DNA of 64,000 nucleotides from positions 62,001-126,000 of the forward strand of contig JADDTR010000025.1 of NCBI GenBank assembly GCA_015345905.1. The letters run 5' to 3'. The position numbers and the translations under genes are program-made. Position 1 is the stretch's first letter. Each line of letters begins with the position of its first letter. This stretch comes from Aotearoamyces nothofagi (lineage: Eukaryota > Ascomycota > Leotiomycetes > Leotiales > Tympanidaceae). The notes under the pieces were generated by a model. The model did no database searches and was not told the origin of the DNA. It saw nothing but the letters and a program-made list of their open reading frames with translations. Shown piece by piece: positions 1 through 12,800 of the stretch.

Positions 1-29
1 CCGAAGTAGGAAATGTATTCGTAGTGTCG

Positions 30-2740
30 TTAGAAAAAGTGTGTATATATCTTCGAGTTTTCGTGCACTTCCATCTCCTACTTCACGTTAGCAAGGGGCA
101 TTTAGAGACGCTGGATAAGGCCTATTTACCATCTTAAACGTGTTCAATTCCTCTTTTATTTGTTGGGCTAGCATTGGCGTCAAGCGGTTACAGGTTGCAA
201 TTTCTCCTCTTCGATCGTACTCGCCGCTTGGCCAAGTGTCGTGGAACTGAATGCGTGGGCTGAAAGTAGCATTTCGTTTCAATGTACCCTGTGGCGTGGC
301 AGGTACGCTCTTTGAATCGCTACGGAATCTCAATGCGGACATGAAGTAATCCTCGCCGTTCAAGGTCACAGATTCGGTTCGTTTGTGTCCTTGAGCGTCA
401 TCATTTGGCGTGCTCGGTGTGGACGAAGTAGGTGAATCATTGACGTGTGGAATTTGCGGGAGATTGAAATTTGGTGCCTTACCATCAACTGCACGGATAG
501 TAGGAGAAGAGTTGCCCGAATCAGTACCAGATCCTTTTGCACAGTCAGCATTTGCGTACACCTTATTAAACGTGCTAGGCTCACGTTTGAGAATGCCTTT
601 CTTCACGGCGGCCAGAACTTCTGCTCGCTCTTTGTCGCCTCCATGGACACTTTTCCTTGAGCTCACTGACGCAGTGTCGTTGCTCAGGACTGTAGTAGAT
701 CCAGCCCCTGTGATACTTGCCGCATCGACTGAGTTTCTCTCAAGCTTCGGGAATCCAGTCCCACCACCAGACTGTTCATGGGGATTAGCGTTCACATTGA
801 CTCGCTCACGTTCAGCCTCGACTGTTACCATCGAGACTTGAGCTTGGCTAGGCTCAGGAATTGGAGAATCGGCAGCAGGTACTCCGACAACAGACTTAGG
901 TCTGAAAAGGCCGACGAGGGAACGGGTTGACTTCTTCATGCCCTTACCCATCTTACGAATCATTATAGAAGCAGATGAAGCAGTTGAGGAGATGGACAAG
1001 TTGTCGGTTGACCCAGAGAAGAAGTTACCCTGGCCAGAGTAGATACCAGATCCGATGCCACCCTCTTCCTGCTTCTGTGCAATCCGTGCCTGCTCAGCTT
1101 CCTGTTCATCATGGTAACGCTCTTTTCGCAATCGCGATCGATCAGCCGAATCAGAAGTGCCCTTGTTTTCTGCCGAAGCTTTCCTGAGCTCGGCGGCACT
1201 GCCAAACGAGAATGCTCGGCGTAATCGAGATGTTTTCGTCTTCTTGCTTTCCTTGTCATTGAGTGCTGCCAACTGCTTGGCAGCAGGACTCTGCGGCCTT
1301 GGGCCATTCACGACCTGAGCGTATGTTGTCTTTGCCGGAGTCTGGAGAGCCGCATTAACCGCCGATGCAAATGAGTCCTTGGAAACGGGCGAATCGGGGC
1401 TCATTGTCATCGGCTTCGAGAGAGGGGAAGGAATTGCGAGGCGCTTCGCAACATCGGACGACCCGCGGGGCGGTATGTTTACGAGCACAGGTTGGTCATG
1501 TTTGACTGATGCATCTTCAGCAGCTGCAGGTGGTGCGGGGTTTGCTTTGGCAATGACTGCGCTTTCTTCTCGCTTGGCAACCTAGTAACACGTTAGCGAC
1601 TAATAGAAACGATTGGTTTGGGTAAATGATAACTCCTTGCCAATACAAGGGATCTCCTAAAATGGGAAAACTCACCGATGATAGCCCCGGTTGACCGCCG
1701 TGTGAAGACGAGATACTATCATAACTCGTGCTGCGTTCAGGCGATGACGCTGGACGGTTGACTGGAGAGCTCCTCAACGGATGTTGATGAGTGCCAGCTG
1801 GAAGGCTTAGATATACCTGTTGGCTCATAGATCTTGAATGATCCTTTCTGCCTGCATTTTCATAATCCGTGATATTGAGGCCCTGAATGCTCCGTCGGCG
1901 ATGTGTAGTTGCTTCATCCCGAATTGGTTGTCGCTGTAAATTCATGTCATCTACAGCGCGTCTAGAGTAGACAGGCGTTGCATTATTGCCCACTTGATAC
2001 CCACTCGTCTGCTGGCTGATGTCAGTCTGGCCAGGCTGGGTATACAGGTGATTGACAGCAGCCATTCCGGAACCGGAGGGCGTAGCTGAGGCTGGCGTGC
2101 TTGGCTGCTGGCTGGTGGATGTAGGCCCAGATGACTCCGTGCGACGATTTCCTGGGCGTCTATAGCGATCTGGTGAGGGCTTAGTTGATGTCGGAGTGGT
2201 GGGAGATAGACTATTCGATGTTGAGCCAGACGTGATAACTGTGGATTGAGCAGAAGCACGAGTAGCTGTCCATGCCAGCGATGGAACAGCAGAATCATCT
2301 CGGCTGACTGAGTTTGAAGATGAAAGATCAGATGATGAAGAAGATGTTGTAGAGACCGAGGCAGTAGCAGGATATCGGGAGCGGTTTCCACCCTGTCCTG
2401 CCTCAGGTGCTTGTATTGTTGGAAGGGCAGGTGCGGAAGATGTCCTCTGGTCAGGTCGAAGATATGGGCCCTGCTGTGGCACAAAACTCGTCAAGCTCGG
2501 TGTGCTAGTGAAAGCATATGGTGCCACTGGCGCCATTGAAGTCTGTCCTCGATATGTCGTCGAACCAGAGCTGGCACTAATCCCGTGGTAGCTATTTCGA
2601 TGGTTGTGGGATGAGCCTGATGGGTATGGCGAGTGCCCCTGACTTGTGTTCTGAAGTATACCAGAAGCAGAGGAAGGACGTGTCTGAAGCATGGTGATAG
2701 TGCTCGACTGTTGCGGGAATGATTGCACTAGGGCAGCCAT
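30..2740 (-). CDS. bniA: Bni4/BniA-like scaffold for chitin synthase and PP1 targeting
   Basis: Three exons (2740-1676, 1581-130, 77-30) give 854 residues; introns are 94 and 52 bp, each with a CTAAC-type branch point. Most of the protein is Ser/Thr/Pro/Gln-rich and looks disordered. The family hallmark is the C-terminus. A PP1-docking RVxF-type motif, RIQF (about 798-801), is followed by EYDRRGEIATCNRLTPMLAQ and a tail ending KIYTHFF, which is only recovered by splicing the last 48-nt exon. In yeast, Bni4 ties the Glc7 phosphatase and chitin synthase III to the septin ring; the Aspergillus homologue acts at septa and hyphal tips. An equivalent role here is inferred from this tail. The start is the only upstream ATG in frame. 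More than 4 kb of gene-free sequence lies upstream. Confidence 0.88.
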
Positions 2741-5700
2741 GCTGATATTTCAGTGATTGACAGTATTTGCTGGCCGTGTAAAGGCAATCAGCGTCGTATT
2801 TGGTCGATTAGAACTTCATACGGGAAAAGGGGAACGTGTAGTTGCAATTATCAGGCTCAAGTAAAAAATCTGCTTTTGCATCCAGTGTCAGCTTGTTATT
2901 CTTAGGAGCTACTTCTGTGCAGGCATGGTCGGAGGGGTATTGGACGGGGACTCGGGATGGGCAGGGCAGAGCAATGGAAAGGTCCTGGCAGAGCAAGGCG
3001 GTATTAACTCACGGACCTTTTAACGATTGTGAAGGAGAGAGATTATGAAGTCGTAAGGAGGTCAATTACACCTAAGATGAATCGAAAAAAGATGCCGGAG
3101 GAGATTCCTGCTCGTTTCCAGGCAGAAGTCCACTATTACCGTGAACTCTTCTCGAATCGTCTGGGACGCTTTGCAAGTCAGTTGATGGTCTCACGCCGAG
3201 AACAATTCAGAATGTCAAACTGACGTGACGAGACGAAACAAGCAGCAGCTAAGTTGCTCCAGTTGGCCGGCAGAACGGTCAGGAGAAGCGAAACAGCGAC
3301 GGAATGTGGAGTGGTCTGTGGCGAGAAGGGACAGAGACAGATGAAGAGAAAGAACGAGGCTACAATGAAGAAATCGAGAGAGTCGTGAAGGCGCGAGGGT
3401 ACAGGTGACGGAATGGATTTCGACGGTCCTTGGGGATCCTCAACACACACGACGAACAGAATGAGTTGAGTACAGGTGTGAGGCACTCGTGTAGTGGCAG
3501 CCAGAGGAGAATCAAGCAGCGAATTGTGTTAGGTGGTGGAGCGGTAGCGTGAGAGTTAAAGACGAATGCTGCAGGGGGGGCAACGTACGGGCTTGGGCGA
3601 CAGCTGTGCAAGCGAGTGCGAATGGGACGAGCAGACGAGGTAATAATACCTCTGCGCTAGGAGCTAGCAGCCCACAGCCCCCCGGTACAGCAGTTACAGA
3701 GGCTACTACAGTAGGACGCATATTTTAGGGGGGAGAAGGGCCTGAAGCAACAACAATAATCGCACGCTACAGATAGCGGCCTCTGTCCAACGTCTTTGGC
3801 AGAGCAGGCAGACACAGCGAACGAGGAGCGTGGCGACGGGCGATATCTCGCCGGCAGGTATCAGGCTACAGCAGGCTACAGCAGGCTACAGCAGAGAGCT
3901 GTAACGATCAGTAATGGGAGCGGGAATGATGCTGCGGCGATATGGCATCCCTTGCGGCATTTGCGTGCTGTGTATACTCCGTACGTACAGGTGCTGTACC
4001 GTTACGGGTGGCCCAAGGTCTCTAATCGTAAGGTACAGCGAGTGCCTTCCAGGAGGTGCCGTGGGTGCTAAGGCAGCTCTGGCATAGTCCGTGCCTTGTG
4101 CCTCTGGCCTGCCGACGCAGAGCAGACCTGGCGCTGTGTATGCCGTCCCGGCTGCTGTCTGTCACGCTGGGAGCCCCCCCCAGGAGCCGAAGGAGGTACC
4201 TAGCCCAAGCTTCTCCGGCGTCTCTCCCTTTGCACGTCCACCGGCACGGGTAGCGCTAGAATGGGGTCGTCGCGTCCCCTCCTCCTGTGCAAGCTCCGGG
4301 AATCCGGCGAGTAATAGAGTTCGCAGCTGTCGCTCCTCACTTCTCGCCTTGCCGAATCATGCAGCGTTATCCGTCTGTTGCGTAAATGCATTCGCGCCAA
4401 GTGGCAGCGCCGCAACCACTGCAGCTACCGGATGCTGCTCCTGAACATGCTGTCCCCAGCAGCGCCGGCGAGGGCTGGGCAGCGACTACGGGTTGGCGAT
4501 TGGGCCATGGGATTATTAGGGGCTCGAAGATACAGTGCAGTGCAGTACAGCACAGTGCCGTCCTCTGCCCTTTTCACTTGAAACGCGAAGCGCATGACGC
4601 GTGTAAGTTCTGGCGGGAATGCAATCTGCTGAGGGCTGGCCCGCTCCTTGTCTGTCTGCAACTCGGAACGCATGCCATATATCAGCATCATCGTCGTTGT
4701 CCTTGTCATCACCATGTATCATGTGCAGATTCGGATCCAGATTGGCATGCGATATCTTGCTTGGGTGATAAGGAGGGCAGAAGAAACGGGCAGAAACCGC
4801 ATCGGCGCTGCTCTTAGGCATTTATATTAGGTCCACCGTCGGTGCAGCGCGCTGTTGGTGCACGCAAGAGGCCGAGCTGTATACGGAGTAGCCCTGCGAG
4901 TGGTACAGCTCTTGGTCCTGTACCATACTCTAGGTCCTACAGTCTACTGGTACGTACCGTATGTCCTGTAATGCACCACCACTCCACCCTACTACAGTGC
5001 GACCTGCCCACCACGCCTACCTACCTAACCTTCCACGATGCTTTTTCCAGGCGTTGCTTGCATAAGCGGCTGAATGCCCGGTGCCCATTGATATCGTGCC
5101 AAGCCCTGTCCTTCTCGCAAGCTGCTAACGCGCCATCCTAGTCCGTGTCTTAGCACAGCGTCGCACTCGCTGATATCTAAGGTACACACCACCTCCTGGC
5201 CGTACCTTGCCTTCCTTGCCTACTGGACTGCAAGTCGATATCCAGCAGTCTGTGAATGGCGCCATACGCCAGTCGTTTGAGGCACATGTACGCATGCCCA
5301 CAATTCTACATACAGGCTGCGCAGGCCCGGGCCCGACAGCTCACATCACATACAGTACTGTACGGCGATGTTGTCAGTCGTCACCGTGAATGTATGTGCG
5401 ACATTTTTCCTCAAATCCTTTCTCGTTGAACACGACATCGAAGGCGTTCAGGAACCCGGCCTAGCGAGAGGCACATTTTTGACCAGACATGGAATTGGAG
5501 ATACACGTACCTTGCCTACTTAACTCCTGAGTCCGAAGTTCTAGCACGTCCATCTTTCCACGCTCGCCACGCAGGGCCCGGCAGAGACGAAACCCCCGAT
5601 CTTCAATTCCAGTGCTATTAAGGGCCCGACGTCGTATTCTGCATGATTCAGTCAGATGACGCCCATGACAAGTCCTCGTATATAGATCACGATTTAACAG

Positions 5701-7358
5701 CAAAAGAGACACATCCGTACAGCTAATTGTAATAGACCGCCTACAAGCCGCAACGCGAATAAACTTAAAGCAGAAAGCGGTAAGCCACAACGCCGACATG
5801 TCTCTAATATGCACATCTAAGCCGCAGCAGTAACTTTACCCTAAGCCAGGAAACCCCGGAAACGCCAATTTATCATTGAAGATTAAAATCTCAAACTGCA
5901 AGCATCATTTTCCTTATTTTGGATCCTGAAGACTAGACTCTCTCCTTCGTCGATGGCAATTCTCATAAAACCATGGGTCCTCCCCATATACTGGTTGAAC
6001 AGAAATGCTTGTCCGGATGCAGCAGTTGGGAAGGTTTGGATCCCACTGTAGAGATCATTACTTAGTAACGGCGTCATATATGAGGTATGTATCGAGTACA
6101 TACATGCCTGCATGTATGTCTTGCAAAAGGAAATTTGGCGCGGCTTGAAAATGCTATATATCATCTGCTGCCACGAGAGTTGCCCTACTTCCTACTTCCT
6201 ACTTCGTAAGTCCCCGATGATAAATCCATAATCCATGGGCAATATGTCCACCATGGGCTGAGGAGCACGTTCCGCTCACCAGAAGGCATATTCCCTCCAA
6301 TGAAAAGCGAGATCTGGCATACTGTGCCGTGGCACTACAGTAAGTGGAGGAAGTTATGCAGATCGTTCCTTTGGGTGAACGTCGCGGAGGTGGCCGCCTT
6401 AAGATGCAGGATCGGAATAGCTTCGTTGGTGGCTCGCTGACTGACTATCCTATCTGATGAACGCACGGCATGTGCGTCGGAGACAATCCCAGTGATTGCT
6501 GAGTTGTACAGAGATTGCAGTGTCCGAGAGATCGGAGCGCACTGTGCGATTGTGCATGAGTTTTGTGTCACCTAGGCAGGCTACTAATTGCAGACGCAGA
6601 CAGGTACTGACTCGAGATGTATTGGACAGGGACCATCGTCAGCTACGCCACCTTACCTGTGCTCATGAAGAATTGATTTAGATATATATGAATGCATCTT
6701 GTATTCCCCCAGCCTCCATATTAAAGAGGCACTGTATCGCTGACCGCCAGAGAGGCCCTTCCGCAATAAACCCTACACTTGATGTGCATCCTTATATTTC
6801 ATCCCTGCCGCTTGTGCCGCCCAGTAATCGCCATTTCCCTTTGAAGAGCGCCTCGCCACTCTACATTACGGAGCATGTACTGCTCTAGTGATAGTACCGA
6901 GGACTAAGACCATTTTCCCCAGAGTCTACATCTTCCGACTGACATCAAATACGAGATGAGGATCCGCATCGACTCGATTATCTGTAACACGTTAAGCTCA
7001 TTAACTTCAATTAGACTTAGTGGTAGAATCCACTGAGGTCTCCGCAGTGACGGTCTTTCTCCTCTATTTTGTCGATCCCAATCCCTTTTTGTGGATATCG
7101 AGATAAGTCTCCTAGTTGCTCGAGTGCCTTGCAGTATGAGGCCTCGGAGTTTCTTTCGCAAAACGCCGACCCTGCGTCATCAATGCCAAGAGGCTGTTCA
7201 CGTGATCTAGCCTCGTTCAAGCCTCGTCCAAGCCTAAGGCACACATGAGTTTTTAGTGTACTCCATCCATATCAGCCTTGCCATCACGTCGCGTACCACT
7301 ACCCACCGAGCCCGCAGTACTGTCCCCATCTTCACTACCATCGAAATATTCTATCAAA
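2741..7358. other. Gene-free tract between bniA and SWC5
   Basis: About 4.6 kb without a convincing gene. The part nearest bniA (about 2.75-3.7 kb) should hold its promoter and leader. From about 3.7 to 5.4 kb the sequence is GC-rich and has short repeats (GCAGGCTACA three times near 3863-3893) and many GTAC-containing words. From 5.4 to 7.3 kb it is of ordinary composition, and open frames there are short and unlike any family I know. AAACCCTACAC occurs near 6768, upstream of SWC5. Confidence 0.6.
3861..3894. repeat. Short tandem repeat, 10-bp unit GCAGGCTACA
   Basis: Three near-perfect copies of a 10-bp unit lie in the GC-rich tract upstream of bniA. It is a simple-sequence repeat; no function is evident. 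Confidence 0.8.
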
Positions 7359-8465
7359 ATGCCTCCTCTAATAGACGAAGAAGAGGAAGGCTATGCATCG
7401 TCTGAAGACTCAGACTTCGCACCCGAAGCTGTTGTACAAGATGCCTCTGCGGCTGAGTCCTCCGATTCGGCATCGGACGCGGAAGACGACTCTGCAGCAA
7501 TTAAGAAGCCGAAGGCAACGGCTGTAAAGAGGAAGAGAGGAAAGTTTGAGGAAGCTGAGGATGTGGGATTTGAAAATTCTGGTGATGAAGCGATTGTTGA
7601 GAAGGGATTGAAGAAACAAAGGAGGAAGAAGAGGAAGGGGGAGCTGAGCGACGATGAAGGGGGGGAGGGAGGCTTCGTGAAGACGAGGAGGATGGCCGCA
7701 TTGGCGTACGTATATTTTGGAAACACCTTGAGCCCCTAAAGCAATTGCTGATGTGCCCGTGGTAGACCAGAAGAAAGGAAACCCTTAGCCAATACAGCCT
7801 CTGCGACAATCGACGTTGATGCATTATGGGCCAACATGATAACTAGACCATCAAACGGGACTACGGATACGACTACAGCAACTGCAGAGAACGGTAAAGA
7901 AGGAGATTCAAATGGGACCGGGACAAATACGCCGATAGCAGGCAGTTTGACTGCTGAACCTACTGCAAGTAATGGAGACGAGGATGAGATGATCACGATT
8001 CACCGAACATATAACTTTGCTGGAAAGGTTCACACAGAAGAAAGGCGCGTCTCCCGACACTCCGCCGAAGCTAAACTCTGGCTTGCATCACAATCCGGCA
8101 AAGCTACCCCACAACCTTTAGATCCACTTGGGGGCGTAAAGCTCCGGCCACCTAAAAAAGCCCGTAGGTCCATGTTCGAGCCAGTGACAGACTCTTTGCC
8201 TCAACGCACTGATCTTCGCTTTGGAATAAACGCTCATAGCCTCAGCAATGCACCTAGCGCAGGCCCTAATGCGAAGAAGCTGAATACAGTAGAAAAGAGT
8301 AAGATGGATTGGGCAGGTTTTGTGGATAAAGAAGGCATCAAGGACGAGCTGGAGACAGCAGGCAAGGCTAAGGGATCGTATCTTGATAGGAAGGAGTTCT
8401 TGGCACGGGTTGAGGATAAAAGAGAGGAGGAAGCGAGGAGGCAAAGGCTGAAGCAAATAGGCTGA
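7359..8465 (+). CDS. SWC5: SWR1-complex subunit Swc5 (BCNT-C domain)
   Basis: Two exons (7359-7705, 7766-8465) with a 60-bp intron give 348 residues. The N-terminal third is very acidic with a Lys/Arg-rich stretch (KKQRRKKRKGE), as expected of a histone-binding tail. The last 60 or so residues are the Bucentaur/BCNT-C domain, recognisable from KSKMDWAGFVDKEGIKDEL and YLDRKEFLARVEDKREEE. Swc5 is a SWR1 remodeller subunit needed for exchange of H2A.Z into nucleosomes. I start at the ATG at 7359 in a CAAAATGCC context; the frame is open upstream but has no earlier ATG. Confidence 0.9.
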
Positions 8466-9836
8466 TGGGGTTAGTTAATACGAAGTTATGCAAATACACA
8501 TGTGCTATATATTATGATGTTTTCCTAAAATACGGACTGTATGCTTTTGTTTATGTGGGGTGAAACCGCAGATTGTTGGAACCCCCAACCCCTCTTCTAG
8601 GGGAAATATGGGCACTCGACTACTCGGTTTATTTATACAGAAGGCTGTACTCCTAGCTTGACTTCTAGTATGTTATCGGTAATTGGTCGATATAATATGA
8701 GACAAAAATATGTCGTTTACACGATTCTCTTATTACTTGGATGACTGGGTCTATCGTAAATACCAAATAGTGAGCAATATAATAGACCAATATATTAAAA
8801 GTAAAAAATTATCAAAGAAAATCAAATTTCGCAAGAAAGAAAATATCTCGATAGCAGTAGTATAAGTGGTGTCTGAATTAGAAAGAATGAGAAAGACACC
8901 AGTCGAAATATTACCTACCTTAACTGACGAAGTGTTTAATTATATTCTATACGTTAGCCCTCACCGGTTGGGAGAGCCAAAATATATCACGTGATTACAG
9001 CGACTGAAATTGAAGTGACCGATACCCCACAATCTGTCAGGAACCACGCGACGGCAGACACCTTAAAGGCGATAAGGTTTCAAGCCGCACTAACGATTGT
9101 CGACGAGGAGAAGCATGTCCATTGTCAGAAAATGGTCTGAATTATATCGTTGCTTACCCTCTGGAAGAAATCATTGACTTTGATCTAAAAGGCCGAAAAA
9201 GACTCGCAACATCATTTTGGACGTCCCACTGGGGGTTTGAAGACATTAGGACCGAATTTGGTCGAGATATTCAGCATTTCTTCGCAATTGAATCAATTAC
9301 TTTGGACCGTCATCTTTCGCGTGAATCTTGCTCAACTTGCATGAGAATGTTGGTGGTGTTGACTAGTAAATGTTAGCGTCCTCGCTAAGCGAGGACTCAG
9401 CGAACGCGACATGGGAACATTGAGAGTATCATCAATATCGCACGACCTGGGCTCTATCTGACGAAGATACGGCGTTATCTGTTCGATTGAATCTCCATTG
9501 AAGATACAGACGATTGATTTGACAGTCTTTGCAAGTTGTTGTCGTCGATGCAGCAGAGTTCGGCCTTGCTAGAATAGCAATCTGACGATCATTCATCACG
9601 CGAAACTCGAAGACTACAGAGTATACGGTAATTTGGGGGTGAGATGGTTTGATGATCCTAATAATGATATGTGTTTGCTAATGAGGAATCTATTTAGTCA
9701 ATTTTGCTATGATGCAAAAGTAAAACTGCCAAATCGTCCCATTCGCGAAACGACTTGTTATAGCTCCTTCCCTGGCCAAGCACATCGGCGCTGTGCGCTA
9801 TCGAGAGCATTCTAGAATCTCAACAAACCACTCGTG
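8466..9836. other. AT-rich intergenic tract between SWC5 and YTA7
   Basis: About 1.4 kb. The part from 8.6 to 9.0 kb is clearly AT-rich. A perfect hairpin (GTCCTCGC, TAA, GCGAGGAC) lies at 9378-9396. An 84-codon open stretch at 9122-9376 lacks an ATG and resembles nothing I recognise, so I leave it uncalled. The right end should contain the YTA7 promoter. Confidence 0.5.
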
Positions 9837-12800
9837 ATGCCAGGCGGAAAGCGAAAGCTTGACTTCTTCGACCCGAATAAGTCTGACTCTGACGACGTTG
9901 ATTACGTTTCAGGCCAAGACAGACCACGAAAAGCCTCTCGGAGGTCGCAAACAAAGTCCAAGAAAGGCTCAAGTGCCAAACGTAGACGCACAAAGTATCG
10001 TGGATCTGACGTTTCGGACGATGATGTGAGCGATAGCTTATTAGAAGACTCTTTCTCTGAAGCAGAGGAGTCGGAAGAGGCTGAGATGGACGCGATTACA
10101 GGAAGGCGTAAGAGAAAGGCGGCAAGGAAAGAGGTGAACTATGAGGAACCTAGTGATAATGAAGGACTTGAAGGACTAGATGACGATGAGGAGTCTGAGT
10201 CTGAGGAGGAAGATGAAATAACACCAAAACGACCGAAGCGTTCTCGTGTTATTACGCTCAAGATAAAAACTCCACTGCCCGCATCCACTAGCCGAGCGAC
10301 GAGGGCAGTCAGTACAGCTCGCGGTAGAGGAGCTACTAGTACCGAACCAACCTCAGGTGGTAAACCTCGGAGAAGCACCCGAGCGAATACAGAGGAGCAC
10401 GAAGAATTCGTTGCGCTCACAAACTCGGGCCGCCATGTTATTCGAGCTTCTGGTAGCCCAGAGCCACTTGGCCGAGCCAGACCGACACGTGGAGCGAAAG
10501 GCGTTAAGAAGCCTGCCTCTATAATAAAAGAAGAGGCACACGAATCAAGCTCTTATGAGCAGCAGAATGATCAGGGAGGAGATGCGATGGAGATTGAAAC
10601 CACGGAGGCTGCTCCAGACGAAGTATCCACAGGCGAAAATACTGAGCAGGATGCACTAGCTGATGTAGATGAAGACGAATTGGCAACAGCTGGCCAGTCA
10701 GAGGCTGCTGCCGATGCTGACGATGATGATGAGGATGACATGCCCGTCCAAAGACCCGGCCGTACTCGCGGCAGCCGGACAAGTATGTCAGCAGCTGTGC
10801 TAGAAGTAACAGAAGAAACTATTATTACCGCTCAAAATACCTCCGGTGCTACTCGGCGCCTTACACGCAAGTCTGCTGCAAGAAAAACCGGCGCCGAGCA
10901 GAGCAGTGACTTTGAGCCACCCGAAGAATCCGGAGATGACGAAATTTCAGCCTCCGACACATCACCAAAGAAGGGTCATGGAGATGACGATACCGACTCA
11001 AACCCTCGAAGGGGTAGGGAGGCTGCTCAAGGCAAATCAAAAAGCACTAGAAGTTCGCGAAGACGCGGATCTGGGTCTGACGACGATGAATTGGAGCTCG
11101 ATCAGGATGAATTAATAGAAGAGGCGCAAGAACTCAAGGCTGGAGGCCGTCGTTCCCGTCGACGAGAGGCTGACATCCTTTATGAGCAGCCATCACGACG
11201 AGAGCGAAAGCGCGTAGATTATACAATCAAGCCTATGGACCAGATCTACGCCGCTGATGAAGATGCTGAAGAAGCTGTGGCTACTCCATCTCGACGAGGA
11301 AAGCGCGGTGGGAATGGGGCCAGCCAGCCTTGGGAACGGAACCTGTATACAACGTATGGCCCGTTCGGTGGTGCTGGCGGTCCAACTCCAGTGATCGGCG
11401 GGCCATGGGGGACCGGTGCTACTGGAGGAGTTGATTCCGACAGCAGCGACGATGAAAATATGGCACGTCCTAACTTGGGTGTTGGAATGACTCCTACATC
11501 CGCAATGCCGACTGGCCTGCTTCCTGGACTTGGCCAGACGAACCCTGGAGATCCAGTTACCGCTATGGGTGGCACACCAGCGAACTTTGGGAAGATAAAG
11601 AGTCAAAAAGCTTTGGCTGATGCTGATCCTCTAGGCGTCGACCAGAATGTTGATTTCACCAAAGTTGGTGGTTTGGACGGTCATATCGATCAACTCAAAG
11701 AAATGGTGCAAATGCCATTGCTGTATCCTGAATTGTTCCTGAAATTCCATGTTACACCACCACGTGGAGTTCTGTTCCACGGTCCTCCTGGTACAGGCAA
11801 GACTCTACTGGCGCGAGCTCTGGCAGCCAATGTTGGATCTGGAGGGAGGAAGATCACATTCTACATGCGTAAGGGTGCTGATGCCTTGAGTAAATGGGTG
11901 GGCGAGGCAGAGAGACAGCTGCGGCTACTCTTTGAGGAAGCTAGAAAGACACAGCCGAGTATCATCTTCTTCGATGAGATTGACGGCCTCGCACCTGTTC
12001 GTTCGAGTAAACAGGAACAAATTCATGCCTCTATTGTGTCAACACTTCTGGCTCTGATGGACGGTATGGATGGACGAGGTCAGGTCATTGTCATTGGTGC
12101 AACGAACAGACCTGATAATATTGATCCTGCATTACGACGACCTGGACGATTCGATCGAGAGTTCTATTTCCCGTTACCAGACATCGATGGACGTCGCTCG
12201 ATTATCAATATTCATACTAAAGATTGGGGCGTCGATGACACGTTCAAAGACTCCCTCGCCCACCTTACTAAAGGGTATGGTGGTGCTGATCTTCGTGCTC
12301 TGTGCACCGAAGCAGCATTAAATGCTATCCAGCGGACCTACCCCCAGATTTACTCTTCGAACGACAAGCTAATTGTAGATGCCGACAAAATCAAGATCAC
12401 TGCTAAGGATTTTATGATTTCAATTAAGAAAATGATTCCTTCATCTGAGCGAGCAACATCCTCAGGTGCTGCACCGCTCCCCAAGGTTGTTGAGCCCCTT
12501 CTCCGAAACCAACTTAAGGCTATTGAGGGTGTTTTGGACGGACTGATACCCATTAAAAAGAAGACGACCGCCTTGCAGGAGGCCAAGTACGAGCAGTATG
12601 ATGATGCTGACCAAGGGTTTGGACGAGAAACTTTACAGCAAGAGTTTGAGAAATCTCGAGTATTCCGACCTCGTCTTTTGATCCAGGGTGAACCAGGAAT
12701 GGGACAATCATATTTGGGGTCGGCGTTACTGAATCATTTTGAAGGACTCCACGTCCAGAACTTCGACTTACCAACTATATACGCCGATTCTGCTAGGGTA

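Noticed and set aside
410-841. 143-codon frame on the plus strand
   Set aside because: It is antisense to the long second exon of bniA, whose tail motif fixes the coding strand.
4056-4821. Overlapping frames of 60-143 codons in the bniA upstream tract
   Set aside because: GC-rich sequence with frames open in several phases at once; no motif or codon pattern favours one.
9378-9396. Hairpin as a bacterial-type terminator
   Set aside because: The DNA is fungal nuclear and there is no T run after the stem; it is kept only as a note in the spacer.
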